A DNA stretch of 64,000 bases from Rallus limicola (taxonomy: Eukaryota > Chordata > Aves > Gruiformes > Rallidae): positions 2,480,001 to 2,544,000 of the forward strand of contig JAKCOZ010000058.1 of assembly GCA_022605955.1 (NCBI GenBank), written 5' to 3'. Both the position numbers and the translations under genes were made by a program. Below the pieces are notes generated by a model, which saw only the letters and a list, made by a program, of their open reading frames with translations, had not been told where the DNA came from and ran no database searches. This document shows positions 26,401 to 41,400 of the stretch, in pieces (position 1 is the first letter of the stretch; each line of letters opens with the position of its first letter).

Positions 26401-29400
26401 TAAATGATTCACTCGCACCTCCTCTCCATAGTGTGCATACTCAACACCTCCTCAGCCCATCACTGTTTCCATTTGTTATTCTCAGGAGCTGGGAGGACAT
26501 AGGCTTTAATGAACCTGCTGTTTGGTCTACTAATCTGATGACTGTCATACTGGGCATTATGCAATGATGACAGTTCACTGTCACATCCTCAAAATACTGC
26601 ACTCCTCAATGCTGCACACTGAAGAGCAAAAAGTACTTTATTTTGGCTATCAGGCAATCGGTACAGGCCACATGCTCAATCTACGGAGTCATAACCACTA
26701 GATTTTGTAAACTTCTCCAGCCCTGCTCTACATCTCCTCTTAGCATTTATCTTCATAACAAATACATCAAATTCTGCCCCATTCACACCATCAGAAACTA
26801 AAGACACATGAAGGACAAGGCAGTAAAAGCATCCCTGGGCACAAAGTACTGCACAAGATCCTCCCAGTGATGGGAAGTCACATGCCATATGGGAAGGAAT
26901 GCTGATGGGGTAACACTGGGGTTGCAGTCAGCTTCTGGAGGTCTGGCCTCAAGTCATGTCACTAAGGCACTGAGTGACCTGGGAACAGGACATTTGCTAG
27001 GAACCCTAATATGGGTATGTTGGAGACACCAAAACATTTTCATTTCCTACAAAAACCACAAACACACAACCCTGGAGTCTTTGTATGTTCCTATACAACG
27101 AGTGCTGTTCTATATCCACTTAGGACTTAGTTAAAATAATACTTTGAATTTAAAATATTGCTAAGTTAGATCTGCCTGGGATCTCTAAATAATTCCTTAG
27201 CAAATTAATCATGAGGCCAGAGGAGTCTTTTCTTCAGATCCTAATGATTATGAAGAGACAGTTGAGAGATGGCAGTGCTGACGAGCTAGGGTTTTTTTCC
27301 CCATCATTACTCTGCCTTTATTGCCATGGAAAACAGAAAAGGTCTCCTAAACAAAAATCACAGGGTGTTTATTTGAGCTACAATTTGTCCAATATCGCTC
27401 TGTATTTCTTTCCTTGGTAAAACGAGTCTGTTTCCTGAACAAACATCTAAGGATGTTTAGCTGGTCTTGAACAACATTTTCCTTGTGTTGGGTGTACAAA
27501 GAATACGAATAGAAGGGCTTATAAAAAGAAACAAAGGGCTCTGTGACACAGAAAATATGTGAACACCTTGCTGCTTTGGCCTTAGATTTCATCCAAGTGA
27601 CATGGTCAAGTAACCAGATCTTGTTTATAAAGTTTCAGCTGATAATAGATGTGAATTTGCAAATTTTTTTTCCCTTTCTATTTGGGTAACTGGAAGGATA
27701 TTCTGCCTGTGCACTAAGCTGAGTAAAACCAGTTGTGCTAGTCTTTTTCTTCTTCCAGTGGTGTTCCATATAAATTACAAGAATGAAGCAAAACCAAATA
27801 AAGAACCACTTTTCTCCTACACTAATTAAAGACTAGCTAGCTTGTCTATTCATAAAACTTTTTGATCCCTTGGCTGGAGTTTCATGACACATTTTTGTAA
27901 ATCAAAAACAGATGACTGCATTATAAGGGTATTGATGTTTGGCAAAAAAAATGTAGGAAATGCCAGCTATAGAAATAAAAGGATTAAGTGATCCACTCAG
28001 CAGCAGTAAAAGTTTCTATTAACCACAAGCATGTACTCTGAACATAGGGCAGTCCTCTTAATTACTCTTTTTTTTTTTTCCCAAAAATGTTTTCTTTTTT
28101 CTTTTTGATCCAAGAACAATATTTGTCTCCTGAAAGTAGGGGTAGAGAGGGAAAGATTATGGCATCTTTTTATGTGACAGACTGAATTATAAGAACAAAA
28201 GCAGATCCCGTAGTTTCTCAGAGGGCTCAGGCCTGTCAGATACTGAGTGCTCTGGCCAAGCACTTAAATGTGTACTTAACTTTTATGTATACAAGTTGCA
28301 AATTAATTACTGGCTGAAGTGCTTTCCTGGATCAAGGCCAATGCTTTGCAGGATTGAGGCCATTGTTTATATAAATCTTGTGCAATTTGAGAGAGCACAA
28401 AGCTTTGGAAAAACAGTCCGATACGCTAATTTACCATAAACTGGGGAACTGGAGCAGGAAAAGCTAGGCAATAGATACTTTCACTATGACATGGAGAGGA
28501 ACAAATTCACCTGACATAAGGAGTCTATGATCACTTAATCCAATTTTTCTCCAAATACCTTGCCTTACAATGATTCCCTCTACCACCTGAGTCTGCAGCC
28601 TCCCCTATACAATCAGCGGGATCAAGCCAGGTGCAAGGAAGAGCTCTTTCCCCTGGCAGCATCTCTTAGGTGTCTATGGTGGTTTGACCCTGGCTGGAGG
28701 CCAGATGCCCACCAAAGCTGCTCTACCACTCCCTTTTTCAGCTGGACTGGGGAGAAAATATATATTGAGTTGAGATAAGGACAGGGAGAGATCATTATGC
28801 AATCAGTGTCATGGGTAAAACAGACTCAACAGACTAAAAAGAAAAAATAGCATATGACTTATTACACTATACACACATACACACACAGAGAATGAAACCA
28901 GAGTCGGGTAATGAGAAGTGCCTCCCCCCAACCCTCCCTTCTTAGCAGACTTCACTTTAGTCATGATTTCTCTCCTTTCCTCTCCCGCCCAGGTGTCACA
29001 AGGGGAAAGGGGAATGGGGGTTTTGATGAATTCCTCACAAGTTGTTTTCCTTTCTAGCGGGATGGGGAGAACGGTGTGTGTGTGTGGGTGTGTGCATTCC
29101 TGTTTGAAAGGAAGCCTCTAGGCCTGCACTCCTTTGCCATCCATCTGTACTATGTGGATGACACAAAAATGGGGGTGCAAGCAATACGCCTCAAGGCGGA
29201 GTTGCTTTCAGATGGATCAGGTCTGATGGGAACCTCATGAGGTTCAACAATAGCGAACGCAAGTCCTGTGCCTGGAATGGGATACCTTGTGCACAAACAC
29301 AGGATGGGTGATGTTCACCTGGAAAGCAGCTCTGTAGAAAAAGCCCTGGGGTCCTGTGACTGTGGTCCAGCAATGTACCCTACATGGCAAAGGTGACCAG

Positions 29401-32400
29401 CAGCGGGTCCAGGGAAGTGATCCTTCACCTTTATATGCTACTTGTGAAACTGCATCTGGAACAGTGTCCAGTATTGGGGCTCCCCAGTGCAAGCAAGACA
29501 TGGACATACTGGAAGAAGCCCAGGGGATGACTATCGAGGTCAGTGCTGAAGCATGTGTCACATGAGGAGAGGCTGAACAAGTCAAGTCTGTGCAGCCTGC
29601 AGTCAGGGGTGACTTCGTTTCTATCCATGGCCACTTGGCTGGAGGCTACAGAGAAGCCAGAGCCACAGTCTTCTTAGAGGTGCATGGTGACAGGGTGAAA
29701 AGCAATGGACACAAGTAGGAACATGGGAAATTCTGATTAAATACATAGAGAAATATTTTTCACCATGAAAGTGGTCAAACACTAGAACAGGTTGCTCAGA
29801 GGGATTGTGACATGTTTGTCCTTGGAGGTGTTCAAGATTTGTCTGGGAACTGCCAAAGCAACTTGACTTGATTAGACCTGCTTTAGGCAGTGGGATTGAC
29901 CAAGTATCTTTAGAGGTCCATTCCAACATAAAGTATTCCTTGAATCTATTGTAAACCCCACACTGCCAGAGGTTGTTTTTTTTTTCTATAGAGGCTGAAA
30001 CATGTATGTGATGTTGATGTGTTACTTCAGCACTTTGTGCAAAAGAGCACCCTAACCAGAGACCATCCAGAAAGCCAGCAGCAGTATCACAGAATGTTAC
30101 TGCTCAGCTTGCTTCTTTGAACTTAAGGGACAAAGTGTTTCGCTTTCCAGAAGATCTTAAATCTCAATACACATAGTATCTATCTGAAGTTTTTCTGCAT
30201 CTTCAGAGAGTTACGCAAGCCTGTGTCAGCACATTCATGTATGCACATACCCAGAAGCCTGTACTGGAGTGGGCAGACAACCCTCTTTCCTCTCATCAGA
30301 TGCATTTGCTAAACTTGGCCTAAATCACAGCAACAACCACAAAGGCCACCTCGTGTATTATTCTACATTCATAAGAGACTCAGTTCTTTGAATAAACTCA
30401 AGATTTTAGCGGACATTGTTTCTAGGCATTTTACTTTCCCCTTGAAAATGCAGCCATGACACTCTCAAACCACCCTAGAGTTATGAAGCTTTTCTTCATT
30501 AGAAATAGTGTACTGAATATTGGACTGCTTTAGATGTAGATACAGCACAGCAAATAAAAGTTCTAATTCTTCCTGCACCAGAAAGCTGAGACAAATATTT
30601 ACTTCAAACATTCATAATATTTTACGTCTTGTCTCTTTAATGTCCCACAGGCTATAAATCTGTGAGGTATTCTGAATGATACATATTTATCCCAGTTTCT
30701 CAAGCTGTACCTCAATAAAAATTAATCTATATAGAGGAATTAAATATTTATATAATGGGAAACTTCAAAATAAAACACAAGAAAGCTGTATCGGGCTGCT
30801 CTGTATCACTGCTCATGGGCCATGAAAGCAGAGAGGATTTCTCACTTCTAAGTAGGCCATCTTTTGGGTCTATTTTAACTAAGAAATCTGTCAGCATTGT
30901 TTAATTATCTATTCTCCAATATTTATATTAGGCAAGACAATAATGACATACAACTTTATTTTAGGATATGTAAACAAACCCAAATGCTTCTTCAGCCAGT
31001 ACCCGGCAATGCTTCCTGAGAACACTCTTCTTCTGTCACATATCTGTCTTCATTATGTGCAAACAGAAAATGAAGACATCCTTTTTCATCCAGGGCTTCC
31101 ACAAGAAAAAACCCTAAAAATTCCATGCTGTAGTCCTCAGATCAGATTTTTACTTAAGCTTAAATTACAAGCAAGGGATGCCTGAATAGAGAAGAGTGCT
31201 CATCTACAGGGAATAACAAGAGGAAGATTCCCACATGGGAATAGCAAACCCATCCTTCCAAAATCCTGGAGTTCCACTTTCTCAACACTCCAGGGGAGGT
31301 GAAATCTAATATCCACCACTGGATTTCCATGCTATGAGCAGGGGGTATAAGGAACTCAACAGAATTCAGCTGGGAATTCCCCATACCAGATAGCTTAGTT
31401 ATGTGTCCCAGTGCAAGTATTGCTGTTACTGGATGTGCTTTATTATCTTGCAGATCTGGCTCCTCCTGATCTGCACCGTACACTGAAGCCTCTGTAAAGA
31501 GGAGAGAAAATGCCTTTATGTTTTGAGCATTTATCCTCTCTCTGCCATATGTTTAAAGATAAAACACTCTTCATAACACCTTACAGGACAGCCAGAAAAC
31601 AATACCTGCCTGTAATATTCTGCAGATTTTAATATATAACCTAGATTATAGTAGCATTTACTCTCTGCAGAACACTGGGTGACCTGTAAACCTATATATG
31701 AAAGGATAATTTGAAAACCCAAGTAGAAAACATGAGCAAAGACAAAATTGTAGGACTGAAGAGCCTGAAATATCTGCCTTATTCCCATTTGGTCTTTTCA
31801 CAAGTCACCTCATGCTCTAGCATGGCTGATGTTCTCTGCAAAGTTGATGGATGATCCAGAAAAGGTCCTGGCAAAAGGATTTGGGCTAAATGTTTTAGGG
31901 GAGACATTCATAAAGGATCTGCTATATATCATCTGCTGTATGTATGTGCTAAACCCTCCCCCACGTACTCTACCTATTTCTGAGCAGCTTTTTTTGAAGT
32001 TGAACAGGGAGATGAGGACACCCAATTTCCATTATAATTAAGGCTACTGGATGTCCAGATGCAATGGGCTGTTTTGGAAACCAAAAAAATGCTTAGAAAA
32101 TGGGAGAAAAATGTGTGTAGGAAAAGGGTAGGTGGAACCTGAGCACCTTCTTTTGACGAGTTTAGCACAAGTATCACACACCTTTAACATACTGCAACAC
32201 ATGGCAACAGAGAAGGATGCAAAGTACATATGATCCAACAGGACACACTATCTTAACTATCAGATCAGGAAAAACATGATATACTGCACACAAAACAAAC
32301 AATTTGAAGAGATTACCCCACATTTCTCCTTTGTGCTTTAACAGTACAACAAATCCAGTTTCTACCCATCTGCCAGGTCGTAAGGAGCCATCAACAGGCC

Positions 32401-35400
32401 CGATTTAAGAGTTACTGACGTGGGATGTCCTCATACTGCTTCTGGCTTGCATCCTTTTGTATTAATATTTTATATTTAAAAAAAAAATCACAGAGAATAG
32501 TAACTAAGGCAAACATGATGGATTAAAAGGACAATATGTATTTTTAAACAGCATTGCCACCTATGATTAATTTCAATCAACCAAATCTGATGAATTAATA
32601 AAAGACCTTCCATTTCTCTTGTAATAAGCCTGTCTTTACCATCTTACTTTATTGTATTTCCAGTAAAGCCCCCACTTCTTATTTAAGAATTACTCAGCCA
32701 CCATATTCTAATGCCAAAACATCAGGCTTATTTGTAATATTACTCTGATAAACTTCTCTGCTACCCAATGGACCATGCAGAACTTAAGCAATCCACTTAC
32801 TATCTGTCCAATAAACTCAAAGTAGCATTTCAGAACCAGAGAGACTGAGTATGCTTTGATGATACACTGACACCTTATGTCCAGCCCAACACCAAAGCCC
32901 AATATGCTCTAAGATACTTACCAGAGACCTATTACCAGAAAAATCGGTACAGTTTATATCAGCAAAAATGTACTTTATTGCTACAGTTCTGTGAGAAAAT
33001 AACACCCTACCCTCAGAAAAACAAGTGGGTTTTTTGCTGGTGCAAAATAGTAATGCAGGAATAGGTATGTTTTACTTTTTTTAATTTACACCCTTAGCAG
33101 ATCTTACCAAACTGTGGTGGTTTGACCATGGCTGGAGGCCAGATGCCCACCAAAGTCGCTCTATCTCTCCCTTTTTGAGCTGGACAGGGAAGAAAATATG
33201 TATTGAGGGGCTCAGGAGTCGAAATAAGGACAGGGAGAGATCATTCTGCAATTAGTGCTGTGGGCAAAACAGACTGAACATGGAATAAAGGACAGAAAAC
33301 TCTCTAATTGATGACACTGCACTGCACACCCAGTGACACCAGAGTCGGGTAATGAGAAGTGCAACCAGATCTTAAAGCACCTTCCCCCACCACTCCCTTC
33401 TTAGCAGACTTCACTTTAGTCATGATTTCGCTCACTTCTCCACAAGGATGGTGGGGGTATGCATAATGGGGGGTTCAGTCAGTTCCTCATGAGTTGTTTT
33501 CCTCCTGAGTGGGGAAGGGGGGCATTGCTCACACCTTTCCCCTGCTCCAGCATGGGGTCCCACCCATGGCAGACAGTCCTTCATGAACTTCTACAGTGTG
33601 AGTCCTCTCCCATGGGGCTTCACCGCTTCACCAGCTGCCCAGTGTGGGCCACTCCTATGGAGTGCAGTCAGAGAATCATAAAATGTCTCTTAAGCCCAGA
33701 CAGTTCCAGCCTGCTCCCCCAAGGAGTAACAAGCCCCACCCCCAGCAAACCTGCTCCAGTATGAGTGTCTCTCTGTCTCTCTCCACAGGCTGCAGATGTG
33801 CTGCCAGGGGCTTGCTCCAACGTGGGTGACAGTGTTGTCCATATGTGTCCACAGGTGGACAGCCTGCTCCACCATGGTCTTCTCCATGGGCTGCAGGGGA
33901 ATCTCTGTCTCTGGCACTGCAGCGCCTCTTCCCCCTCTTCTTCACTGACCTCAGTGTTTGCAGAGTTTCTTACAAGCAGCCGCTTGCGTTTTGTTCCTCT
34001 TAAACATGATTCCCAGAGGCACTGTGACCATCACTGATGGGCTTGGCCTTGGTCAGTGGCAGGTCCAGCCTTGAGCCAGCTGGTGTTTGCTCTGTCCGGC
34101 CTGCAGAAGCCACCCCTGCAGCCCCCCTCCTCTATCAGAACCCAGCCACACAAAACCACAACACATACTGACAAAGCTTCTTGTGTAGATCTAAGTTCAG
34201 TCTTTAGATATGGTTAGTCAAATTAATTTGCCTGATCATGATCCTTTGCTATTCTCCTTGCTGAAGGTTGACACTAAAATTATGAGGTGATTAACTTATT
34301 TTCTTGCTCAGCAAAGTAACTGTATAGGGCTGTAAACCAGCTTTCTGCTCATCCTCTCTGAATAGTCTGAACCTTCTGCTGCTCTGAGATTCTTAGAGTT
34401 AGCTGCTGATGCCTAAATTATGCATCAACCTTCCATACAGCTAATGAGAAGTGGAAACTTGTAGAGACGGATTTATTTGATTTTCATCAGATGCCTGCCT
34501 TTGAACAACATGGCTTGCTCCACTGGAAAGGTTACACCTCTCCACTGAGGTGGGAGTCTCAGGTGATTAGTTTGGTTTAGGCATCTTGTATTTTGATGCC
34601 TAATTTGGAATAAGTGAATTCCCTCCAGCTGAAACACAACTGTAAACAGCACCTGAAGTGACATGGCAGACGGCATAAGTATATCCAAACAAAACCTCAC
34701 CTTTGTGCTGGCACGCCTGGCTGGCACTAACTAAGCAGCAAAGCCATTCCTTCACTAGCTGTCAGAAAAAAACCTACTTTGGTGATGTGTGCAGAAAGAA
34801 TGTGAATTTCTTTGGTGCCAGTTCTATGTTCAACTTACTTGAGCAGGTTGCCAAGATTGAAGAGAGCTCGGTTGTGATGAGGATTTAACTGAAGGGCCCG
34901 TCTGTAGTAGTCCTTTGCCTCTACCACATCTTTGGTCAACGTCCCCAAGTTGTTGAGAGCACTTGCATGACGAGGATATAGTCTAGGAAAAATTAAATAT
35001 CACATTACATGCATGTATTAATTGACAAATAAAGCTGAGGTCACCAATGCTGCCACCAGTGCTGCTCAGCACTTAGTAAAGGGGAGTATGTCAGCTAGGA
35101 AACATTTTTCCCTTCATTTGCTGCAGGTCCTGATGGGATCCTGAGGAACCTTTTCAACTCCCAAAGAGATTACAAATGAGATCTTCTTTTACAGTTCCTG
35201 TATGCCTCCAGGGCAATAAGGAACACTGAATAGCTTTGAAAGTCTATTTTACCCTCCTAAGCAAAAGGCAGCTTGAATGTTTTTATTCACAATGTTTTTC
35301 AAACAAGCAAGAACTTTGTCAAAAATATGTTTCCAATGGAAATATGTTTTGACATATACAGACACCAACACAACACTGATTAAATTGATCTGTTTTGCCT

Positions 35401-38400
35401 TTTTAAAATCCATTTTCCACACTAAGAGTTACAATAAAATGCAAAATGAAACTTGAAATCACCCATTGACCAATTTTTGGAGGACCAAGAAAAATTATTT
35501 TAAAGTCTGGATACAGACTGCTTCCATTTGCATTTTTCTAGCACTGCGTTCCATTCTCCTTTTAACTGATCTGTTGATCTTTACATCTACTTGTTTCAGT
35601 TTTAACACTACAAATTTGTCCCAGTGCATCTCTGTTAAAATTCTCTATGAATTAAGAAGCATGTCATGGTCCATTCAGCTGCTTAAGTTCTCACAGTTGT
35701 GCTCCTATGTTAATATTTTCATTTTCAGGTGTTTCACCAGAAAACTCCAGATGTGAAAGTGATCCAGGACAAGACTTAGCACCAAAGACCCTTGATGGCA
35801 TAGATAGGTGAAAATTGACATTCAGTATGTTGATGAAATTAATCTATGATGGTAGCCCAAAGAGGTCCCAGGCAAGCTGGAACACCAGCTGTGTGAGAAG
35901 GTCTGATGATCTGGTATGAAACGGTGCACAGCTGCTTGCCCACTGAACTCCTCCAGATGATCACTTTATTCATGATAGAGAGGAAGCAGTTTAAGGTAGT
36001 CAAGGCTTTGGTTTGAGAGCACCTAGTCACAAGTCCTGCTGCCACTTTGGGTTTTCTATTTTGGATGAGGACAAGTCATCTGACATTTCTTTGTCATAGG
36101 TCCTTGATCATGGGAAAATGACGTGGACAATGTTATTAAAAGTAGTTGGCTATAATAACCCAGGGTACAGTATGAGGAGAGGCATTTAAAGGAAGAAGGC
36201 ATTAAGACTCTATAACATGGTCTGACTCTAAAGTTTGCAACTGTTCTTAATCTAAGACTTTCTATGGTGAGGTTTTTTTGCCTGGAGTTTTTCATTATGT
36301 CAGTTTAGCCTTGGGATTTTCAGTACTTAAGAACCATGAATAATTTAGTATTTTATATACTACTGCAACATTTGTATCAGTCACATTTTCACTCTATAGC
36401 ACATAAGTGATTTTGGCAAGGTCTTACTTGGGGGTAAACCTGAGAACATGCAAAGGAACTCTGGGAGAAATGGACACACACCAGTAACAAACTGAGGATG
36501 CTTCCTACAACAAAGCAAGAGAAGAGTCCAAAGTCCTTTTCCTAACACCAAGCCTAGCAGACTGCAAAGCCACATAGTCAAGACCAGATCATTCAAGGAT
36601 GCTGCTACGTATGTTTTTAAAACTGTCGTGGTTTCACCCCAGCTGTGGGCTGAGATCCACACAGCTGCCTGCTCCTTAAAGTAAAAGAGCAGGGGAAGAG
36701 GGAAAGGGGGGGGGGGGGAAACAAGGGAAGGGAAAAGGAAGGGGCAAATAACTCCAAAACCAAGAAACTAAGAGGCCCGTGGGTTGGGATAAGGATAGTT
36801 TACTAAGATAACAGAAAGATAAAATATAACAATGCTAACAGGACTTTAGAGCAAAAGAATATGAAACTATTGATACACAATGCAGTTTCTCACCCAACCA
36901 CACAACTCAGGCCGCACCACCCAGAGCCGTCCCGGAACCCGACCGTCCCCCAAGACCCTCGCGTCCCGGCCCGGAACCACCTCCCTTCTTCCTCCCATCA
37001 GCCCCCTTTATCCTGGGCAGGACGTAATTGGCATGGAATACTCTCTTTGGCCCATCTGGTCACCTGTCCTGGCTTTGACTGTCTGACTGCAACTGGAAAC
37101 ATCAGGGTGTTATCAGCACTGCTTTCATTTTAACTCCCAAACACAGCATTCCATCTGCTGCTACAGATGAAATTAACTCTATCCTGTCTGAAACCAGGAC
37201 AAAAACTTAGCCTATTATAATGACAAAAGATAAATGTATTGACCACCACTCACAGTAACTAATGACTGTGCTCTGTCAACATCCCTCCCTATGAATAAGC
37301 ATATCCCAGAGGTAACCACTTCTCTTGCTGCAAGCCCTCAGCTGCATTACCCTGTGTCTCCTTTCCCCAATGCTACCTGCATTCACTGCTCAAATGGTTT
37401 TTGAAGAGTTCCCCAACTGATCTTGTTGCAGAGGAGCAAAAAAGTAGGAAACTCATGGTGAGACTACAGTTGGCATAGAAATAGTACCACTCTCCCTCAC
37501 CGATGTATTTTGGGATTTGAGAGACAGTCTGCATCTGGTGAAGCATCAGCAAAGGACAAGACAGTGATGAGGATATAGAGTTGAGTCTTGACCTTAGCCC
37601 TAAAATCCACTGGTAATCAAAGCTAAGCCTCACTAGCTGAGGCAGGGTGGAAGAAATGCAGTCCACAGCAATAGCAGGGGAGTGATGGAAAGGACCAGGC
37701 TTGTTTGCTCTTCGGGACTTGGGATACGGGTCTGCATGATACCTTGACCAGGATTTTAAGCAAAGAGCGTCCTTTATACCTTAGGGCAAATGACCAATGG
37801 CTCAGCCTTCTTTCCCATTTCTTCCATGGGATTTTGACATTGTTTTGGACCAAAAAAAAGGTCTGAGAGTTACATTTTTGAGGATTTTTTCCCAGTTGTC
37901 TGTGATAAAAACTGTGCACTACTTCTGTCAGTACTCACACATAAAAACAGCTCTAGTATCTGACATGAAGTCACTTAAGTTATGAGTGAACAAAAATATT
38001 TCAGACAATTCTTGGGAAAGTCAGAAACGGATTAACATTTTACAGCCCTAAACCTGATGTTTTTTCTCTCAAACCTTCAGAAATTAATTCTGTTCTTGGC
38101 CTCTAGTGCTCCTATGACATTTTAGGCCCAGGAGATTTGCTTGCATCAATTTGGAGAGGAATGAAGACTCAAGATTGAAAAAGGAGAACTGATTTCACCT
38201 TTAAATTGCACAGTTCTGACCAGCAGCTCCATAAATACACTTCTGAGCTCAGTGCTAAAACTTCTCGACAGCAAATCACAGGATGCAAGCACGTCTCTCA
38301 TGTATCCTGGGCTCTACTTCTTGTGTTTTACATTCATTCTCTGCATCTCATTGCCCTTTCCAAGAAATATAAGTGAAAACCCAGAAACCCCAGCTAGCAC

Positions 38401-41400
38401 AAATTCTCAGCTTAAACCCTCTTAGCATCTGGCCCAAAGAACTTTCGACATGTGCAATTTTACATAGCTGAACAAATGTTAGGAGAAAAATCTGAGCCCA
38501 GCGAGATAAAGCAGTGCTGTTGGGCTTTGCCATTAGGGTTCAGTTCTTTCCAGTTTTATTTGGAGTATTTCTTTATTACAGCAGTAGACCAAGATGCCAC
38601 TCAACAGAGTTCAGCAGAGAGCACGGCCACTATCCCCCAGAGGATACAAACCTACTGAATACTTGCAGGTGAATTTATGCCAGTTGGCCTCACAGCTATA
38701 GAAGGGGACCAGATCCTTTTTTATTTATTAATGCAGATGTTCACTAAAGGACTAATGGCTTTATTCAAACTCCCTTCTGTTCATGTACACCCACTGCTGT
38801 CAGTAACAGTTTCCTGGGGATAAAAACAGAGTAGAACAGTTTTGTGGGTGGATTAAAAGAACAGCATAAAACTTGACCACGGGTGACTAATTAAAGCAAC
38901 TTTTACTCAAGAACTCTCAAAATGTTTCAGCAAAACCTGACGCTAGACCATTGGCAAACTGGTTTGCTATTTGCTGTATGTGATCTATTGCTTTAATGAA
39001 TGAATGCACATAAACTTGTTTTTATGTTACTGAGAGTTTTGTGTCATTTTTTGAGACTTCTGGAATTGGTCCCAATGATTCCAGATGTCTGCTTTGCTTA
39101 TTTGGACCGTAAGCTCTCTGATACAAAGATTATCTCATCCCCCACATATATTTTTTGTTGGAAGAGTCAGAAACACATTACCAGGACAACAGCGTCTCCA
39201 GTTAACCTGGAGTCTCTTCATGCCACTACAATGGTAATACTTAGAAGCCAGACCTTGTTTTACAAATAGTCAGGACACTCTGAGACGCAAGCAAACAGTT
39301 GTTGGAACAAAAATACCTTGTTCTGCACCTTCTCCTAAGAAACAAAGACTTCTATCTGGACACACATGGAGCTTTATTTTCCTTGCCACCACCATTGATA
39401 ATATTAACAGTCTGTAGGCAATATCCTTCTTGCTATGTATCTGATTAGGTAGAAATTCCTCCAGGCTTCACCTAATCAAATGCAAGTGCTGCATTATTTA
39501 TGAAAGAAAGCTGAATTTCATTACACTTATTCTACAAGAAGCAGGTCATGTAAAAAAATAAATTTCTCCTTTCTTTTAGAAATCAGAACAATTTTCTTTT
39601 AAAACCTACATTCACGGGTAATTATAACGGAAGTCTTGAAACAGCAAAATTACTTGAAAAAAAAGAAAAGAATCAAACCCGTAAAAGTATATTTCAAATC
39701 AGAGTGGGATTTCATTTCTAAAGAGAAGACAAGTGGGATGTTTCCTTGTTGCCGTATGAATAATTCAAATGATTCTTCCAGTGCTGTATCTGCAATTGTC
39801 AGAATAAATTTAACTATTCAGGTACATACTGCACAAGAACTCATGTTAGCATTTATGCCCACTTCTTTTAGGCTAGCAAAATTCCTTCCAATACCACTGA
39901 GCAAAAGCCTTATTGACTTGCACAGTCACAAGAAGATATGAGGCATAAAACATTTCTGTCATCAAAACGCTGATGACCATTTACTTTGCTTTTTAATTTA
40001 ATGCTGTTACTACCTGAAACAAATGTTGGTTAAGAAAAAAATATGGAAGAGGTTTGTTTGGCAATGTATGTGAACTACAATTCTACAAAACCGAGAAAGA
40101 GAGGGAATTTGTTGTCATGACTACAACCTATAATCCACCAAGAATTTTAATTCTCTTAATTCAGATCGAGAGAGACCACTTAAACAACTGGCAAGCTCTG
40201 CTTGCAGTCCTGCCTTTCAATGGTGCAGGTCTGGTGCCAGAAGTATTCAGAGGACAGAAGGCTGACAACTCTCCAGTCGCTCTTTAGCGCGTTATATGTG
40301 GAGTTTGCACAGCCATCACTGTGCAGGTCAGAGAGCAAAAGGGGATGGGGACAGGCTAGCACACAATTAGACAGGGAAACTACCAGGAGCGGCACAGAAA
40401 GGGCTGCAACACTGCCTTTCAGAGGTCTAAGAAGCCCCCTGCAGCCACCACATGATAAAGGGGTTATTGAAAGCAATCCAGGGCCACCTCTCAAAACGGG
40501 GACGGCCCTGAGATGTCACACATCAGGGTGACTCTCTCTGATGTCCCGCCCAGTGCCTACCTGTAAGGTACTGGAAATATGCCTTAATAATTGTCACCAG
40601 AACCCTGCCCCTCCACACACCCCCCTCCCCCCTTTCCCCTTTTTTCCTCTCACCTAACCAAACTTCATTCCTGACACACTACATCACCACCACTGGCTAG
40701 GTCTTCCAAAGACCTAAGGATTACCCAAAAGATAGACATCAGGAGCCATTCACACACCAGGAGAGCATTCCACTATCAGGAGAAGACATCAGGAAACACT
40801 GGGAGCCATTCACACATCAGGAAAACCCATCAGGAGCCATTCACACACGGGACATTCTGGCGCCCGCCCTGAAGCCCAGGAGCAGGGTGGAAGCCCCCTC
40901 CCCTTTTTCCTGCACGTTTGTACCAAATAAAGCAACCTTAACCTTGACTCCGTTTCGAGTCTTAATTCTGCTCTCCGAGAATTTAATTGAGAACTGATCA
41001 CGGTCAAACACCTGGGAATTGGACGTCACTCAGGGGTTAAGCCCAGCCGCCCCCAACCTCCCAGTCAGATATGAGGTTCGGTTGGAACGCAAGGGGGTTT
41101 AACCGCTGCCAAACTAAGTCTTGTCTAGGTTGTGGATCGTGACACTACCCACAGCTCTTCCCAGCCCCTCACCATCTTCCAAGCATTGACAATAACCCTG
41201 TCAAAAGCGCATCCCCAGTGACAAGAGACACGAGTCTTCAAAGCCATAACAATACCTGTAAGCAACACCAGCCACCATTAACCTAAGTACCATGCCATCA
41301 GCAGCAGCAGAAGGAAAAACCCTGCCTCCATCTTCTTGCACAACATTTGAAGGGGCTCCAAGCACATTCATTTCTGCTAGAAAGAAAAATCAGAGGGTGG

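Larger units (their letters stand above)
26274..34838 (-). other. TMTC1: TMTC1 intron hosting LTR and CR1 copies
   Basis: An 8.6-kb intron containing the LTR fragment at 28675, an old CR1 at 29152 and a full LTR at 33113, each listed separately. Elsewhere (26274-28674, 29951-33112, 34169-34838) the sequence is AT-rich and nothing was recognised. Confidence 0.65.

Noticed and set aside
29244..29634. Open frames suggesting small proteins near 29.2-29.6 kb
   Set aside because: They fall within the old CR1 fragment and have no independent support.
33459..34037. Several plus- and minus-strand open frames of 60-100 codons
   Set aside because: All lie inside the solo LTR at 33113-34163 and are LTR sequence, not retroviral genes.
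36861..37133. Open frame with a near-duplicate at 62633-62914
   Set aside because: The shared peptide only reflects the two near-identical LTRs, read against their own orientation.
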